Source of the DNA: Sialis fuliginosa | Lineage: Eukaryota > Arthropoda > Insecta > Megaloptera > Sialidae | Direction: 5' to 3' | NCBI GenBank assembly: GCA_961205875.1 | Contig: OY540817.1 | Location: 11,257,001-11,321,000, forward strand | Length of the DNA stretch: 64,000 bases | Shown here: one piece after another, positions 60,863 to 64,000 of the stretch | Numbering within the stretch: the stretch's first letter is position 1 | Layout: each line of letters opens with the position of its first letter | The notes under the pieces: model-generated | The model's input: only the letters and a program-made list of their open reading frames with translations | Databases searched by the model: none | Told to the model about the DNA's origin: nothing | Program-made: the position numbers and the translations under genes

Positions 60863-61789
60863 GTTACGCTACAACAATGACAACTCAAAACGAATTTAAC
60901 TGAACTGAGATCGGTATTTTTTAACGTAGGTATACAAACAAAATGAAAAAGTTTTATGCCCTACAAAAAATTTCATCGCATATTTGTCACAATCCAAAGT
61001 CAATATGCACGTCATGTATAACCTCTTTTGTTAGATCCACGCGCCGACACGTGACAAACTAGTTGTTATGCAACCACCGCACGTCCAGAATGCGTGCGTG
61101 CGTGTGTCGCATTTTCCGTGTTTATTCCTTTTTATTAGTTTCCTTCCGTGCCAATCTTGAATTGCGCGCCCAATTGATAATGCGTTGAAAAATTCGTTGC
61201 AAGTTGTATATTCCTTATTTTATATATTGACATATTTGTACGGAGAAAAATATTTCATAACAATCGCTCAATTTTTTAAGAAATATTACTATTTGATTCA
61301 GTATTCTTAAAACGGGAGACGATTTTGTAATTCTTCTTTATTAATGATAATATAGAGTACGTTTACACATCGCATTCATTCCGGTTTAATTATAACCAAT
61401 GTAATAAAACCGGGTGTAAAAGTCCGTGTAAACGGCACTTTACACTCGACATAACTAATCGGGTTTAGTTATGCTATTCCTCTTGGTACTGTAACTTTTC
61501 TAAGATCTTCTACTTATAAAAGCAAACTGAAAACACAGTACTGACGAGAGTTAATTTGCGTTTATTTCTACATATTTCTAAGCCACGTGTTACTAAAATT
61601 ACAATATGATTAGTAATTTTTGTGTGCAGGATTGAAACCTATATTATTAGTATAGTTTAATTTGTTATACCAATAAAGAATATACTATTAATATAATTAA
61701 CTGTACACAATCGTAGTATTTATTGTATTGTCTTAACAATTGAAATGAAATAATTTGTATAGCACTTAACAAATAATTCAACTATAAAA

Positions 61790-62130
61790 TTTTCACGTAA
61801 CATATGTGCCGTTCTTGTGATATCTTGAAAAAATAAATATTTTGGGATGTCACCCCTCTCCGTTACACACGATTTTGAAATGTGACCGTTCTCAACCCAG
61901 ACCCAACCATCCAACCAAATTTCATTAATATAGGTTTAGTGGTTCATGAGTTATGCATGTGTCAAGGATTTAGGGGACAGATAGACAGACATGGAACGAA
62001 AAGTATTTGTCTTAACCTGAACCGGAAAGGTCAATTTAAAATTTTGAAATCGGAGAACAGTTTTTTTTGTCTCATTTTAAAACGATCGCAAAGCTTCTCG
62101 TATCTTCAATATTGCGAGAAAGCAATAAAT
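61790..62130 (-). repeat. Interspersed repeat, family E, inverted copy
   Basis: Reverse complement of 53500-53900: GTGGTTCATGAGTTATGCATG, AGGGGACAGATAGACAGACATGGAACGAAAAG, and CTCATTTTAAAACGATCGCAAAGCTTCTCGTATC are the visible anchors (each shown as separate short blocks). There is no coding. Confidence 0.8.
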
Positions 62131-63219
62131 AATAATAAATATAGTAGGTCATTTAATTAAATTATAAATATTTTTGCTAATAATATTCGATTGAGTTTGT
62201 TTTTGAAAACACTGAATTTCAATTTTTAACAAAGAAAATTATAAAAAAATTCAAATTTATTTTCAATATGCAATATGCCAGAGGTGGTCTATAATTTGTA
62301 GTTAAGCCACTACACAAAAGTCACCCTATATAAGTTATTATATGTATATTGTAATTATTGTAAATGTCATTCACATTACAGATATTTGAAAGTACTGTAT
62401 AACTAACTAACTAATGTTTTTTAAATACTAGGATAATAAAAGTGAATGTTGTTTTTTCGACATGACAATTTAAAACTATTTCAAAGAACTTGTAGAAATG
62501 TAAAGAAAGTACATATTTCCGCATAAAGATTGAAAATCGTTTTGTTTTATTTATAGTTTTATATGTTTTATACAATTGTGATTTCTTAAAATAACTGTAA
62601 TAAAACGAGACGGTCAGATTTTTATCGAGTCCGGCTATAGGTAATTGATTCCGGAGTTTCCAGTGACACGTCAATCCTCTAAGGTGGCAGCCCTGTGTAT
62701 GTATGTATATAGGTACCTTTGACGTAGTTCAACTTTAGGGATATTTCGCACTTTGTGAGCTGTTCAGATATGAAAGCGACTAACTTCGTAAAATCAGCAC
62801 ATTTTTATGATGTCAGTTAGATGAAGGCCGCAACTTTCTGGTTGTAGTCAAGTGAATTTGTAATTAAATTTGATCTAAGGGACACGTATTTTCTATATTT
62901 GCGGAAATTCACCCAAAGAGTTTGACATTTTTTTGTTTTTCTTTAATAACGTGTGTACTTGAGAAAATCAAGAAAAGTCAAGAACATTTTTTCCAGAGAA
63001 AAAAAATTGACTGGCGGCATTCCTTGCAAAATTGATGAAAGATATTCTCTAGGTTCTAGGTGATTCGCCACTTTTAATAACATTATTTACAGACAATGCT
63101 TCATCGTGCTAAATTCTGCAAACGGAGTTATATCTTTGTAAAGTAATATTTTACACAAAAGTTGTATTGACCTTTTTATAGAAAATTTAATACAAAAACG
63201 ATCCTATACTAGTATTTTA

Positions 63220-63450
63220 TATATAAAATTGGGAATACCATCTCCACCCGATTTTGATGATTTTTATATGGAACCATCGGCCATTCAGATCTAACAAACA
63301 AACTAAGTTTCATCAAAATCCGTTCAGTGATCCATGAATTATGCGCGTGACGAGGATTTAAGAGACAGATAGATAGACAGATCTAAAGCGGAAAAATTTA
63401 AATTTTGAGATCATAGACGGCTTTTAGAAATGATCAAATAGCTTCCTTCT
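63220..63450 (-). repeat. Interspersed repeat, family E, diverged copy
   Basis: CAAACTAAGTTTCATCAAAA, AGTGATCCATGAATTATGCG, and AGAGACAGATAGATAGACAG are diverged counterparts of the 61.8 kb copy in the same orientation. Confidence 0.6.
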
Positions 63451-63635
63451 ATCCTTTGAAGATGACGGGGAAGAAAAACACTAAAGTATTTAATTATAAA
63501 GCACTTCGAATTGAGTAGAATTTTAAAATAAAATCTACCCAAAATGTTTCGAAGAATTTGATGCTCAATTCAAGTTCTACTAAAGAAATTTTGAACTATA
63601 AAAAAATTATTTTGATTAATAATTATGACGTAAAA

Positions 63636-63900
63636 ATGGAAACCAAAATAAATTCGACGTATAAAAGGGCTCATAAATTTAACCCAGAACCCGTAATGTT
63701 CACGAAACGTATTTGAACCGTATGTACAACTACGAACGAAAAACAAAATAAATCCTCTGAAGTTAGGTCGTCGCGTTTCAGGAGCACCTTCTGAGCAAAA
63801 ATAAACAGAAACCAAAATAAATAGGCCCCGTAAAGTTCATAAGACGTATTTGAATTATATAACTCCTGTGAAGTTAGGTCACCGCGATGCGAAACCAGCC
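63636..63900 (+). repeat. Direct repeat, two diverged copies, ~170-bp period
   Basis: GAAACCAAAATAAAT, CCCGTAATGTTCACGAAACGT and TGAAGTTAGGTCGTCGCG in the first copy recur as GAAACCAAAATAAAT, CCCGTAAAGTTCATAAGACGT and TGAAGTTAGGTCACCGCG. It may continue beyond the window. Short minus-strand frames there are not recognised. Confidence 0.7.
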
Positions 63901-64000
63901 TCTCTGGCCAACGCACACATGCATCGACCGCCCTACAGTGTGGTATTGTACACTCAGAGCTGGCCAAAAGTCGGAAATCCCAAAGTTACATTTGGTTATT

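Larger units (their letters stand above)
56017..64000 (+). other. Graf: Downstream Graf intron (partial, at least 7.98 kb)
   Basis: This intron starts with consensus gtgagt after exon C. No continuation of the BAR domain was found before the window ends, so the intron runs past base 64000. It contains a Helitron, a hAT-type MITE, a GC-rich pocket at 57.23-57.52 kb and an NRF1/YY1-type site at 60.0 kb. Stretches 58855-59990 and 60900-61780 show no gene that I can support. Confidence 0.85.

Overview
This window is AT-rich eukaryotic nuclear DNA, most likely from an insect. It has spliceosomal GT-AG introns, Helitron-like elements, many terminal-inverted-repeat (TIR) transposons, and one protein-coding gene with very long introns. 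The order of insect cannot be fixed from the sequence. The style of the Helitron ends and the short 'taggtacctac'-type strings would suit Lepidoptera or Hemiptera, but that is only an impression. I see no bacterial, viral or organellar gene set and no CRISPR array.

The gene is on the + strand. Three short exons (35785-35942, 54588-54659, 55915-56016) join in frame into 110 whole codons of the BAR domain of a GRAF/oligophrenin-type Rho GTPase-activating protein (ARHGAP26/ARHGAP10/OPHN1 family; Graf in Drosophila). The earlier N-terminal exons must lie before base 1. The rest of the BAR domain and the expected PH, RhoGAP and SH3 parts lie after base 64000. The window therefore holds at least 35.8 kb of one intron, a complete 18.6 kb intron, a complete 1.26 kb intron and at least 8.0 kb of the next.

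Almost all of the remaining structure is mobile-element debris in those introns. (1) Helitron-like non-autonomous elements start TC and end CTAG, several of them between a host A and T (2992-3756, 11960-12599, 12600-12737, 16154-16594, 18437-18733, 47362-47674, 58142-58853, plus fragments). (2) A MITE family with TIR TGTCCGGTATTATAAAG and TWA target duplications is PIF/Harbinger-like (5460-5789, 16923-17254, 19217-19451, 23313-23640, 48517-48831). (3) TA-flanked Tc1/mariner- or pogo-type elements include a Tigger-like copy with a transposase C-terminus (8976-9425), a mariner-like copy holding an 835-bp near-perfect inverted repeat (26533-27956), and MITEs at 25391, 34257, 38717, 51268 and 52030. 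(4) hAT-type elements include one with a recognisable C-terminal dimerisation motif (21823-22659) and one with an 8-bp imperfect target duplication (60342-60862). (5) Three copies of a roughly 220-260 bp foldback MITE lie at 10403, 42055 and 55244.

A few GC/CpG-rich pockets do not look like repeats (near 7.54-7.72, 36.78-36.99, 38.08-38.26, 41.38-41.58, 44.75-44.84, 57.23-57.52 and 60.00-60.03 kb). Two of them carry perfect NRF1/EWG-type palindromes, one beside a YY1/Pho-type AAGATGGCGGC. They are the best candidates for regulatory or alternative-promoter DNA inside the gene. I found no clearly new multi-gene system. The most unusual items are the long hairpin locus, the head-to-tail Helitron pair, and the NRF1+YY1 site.
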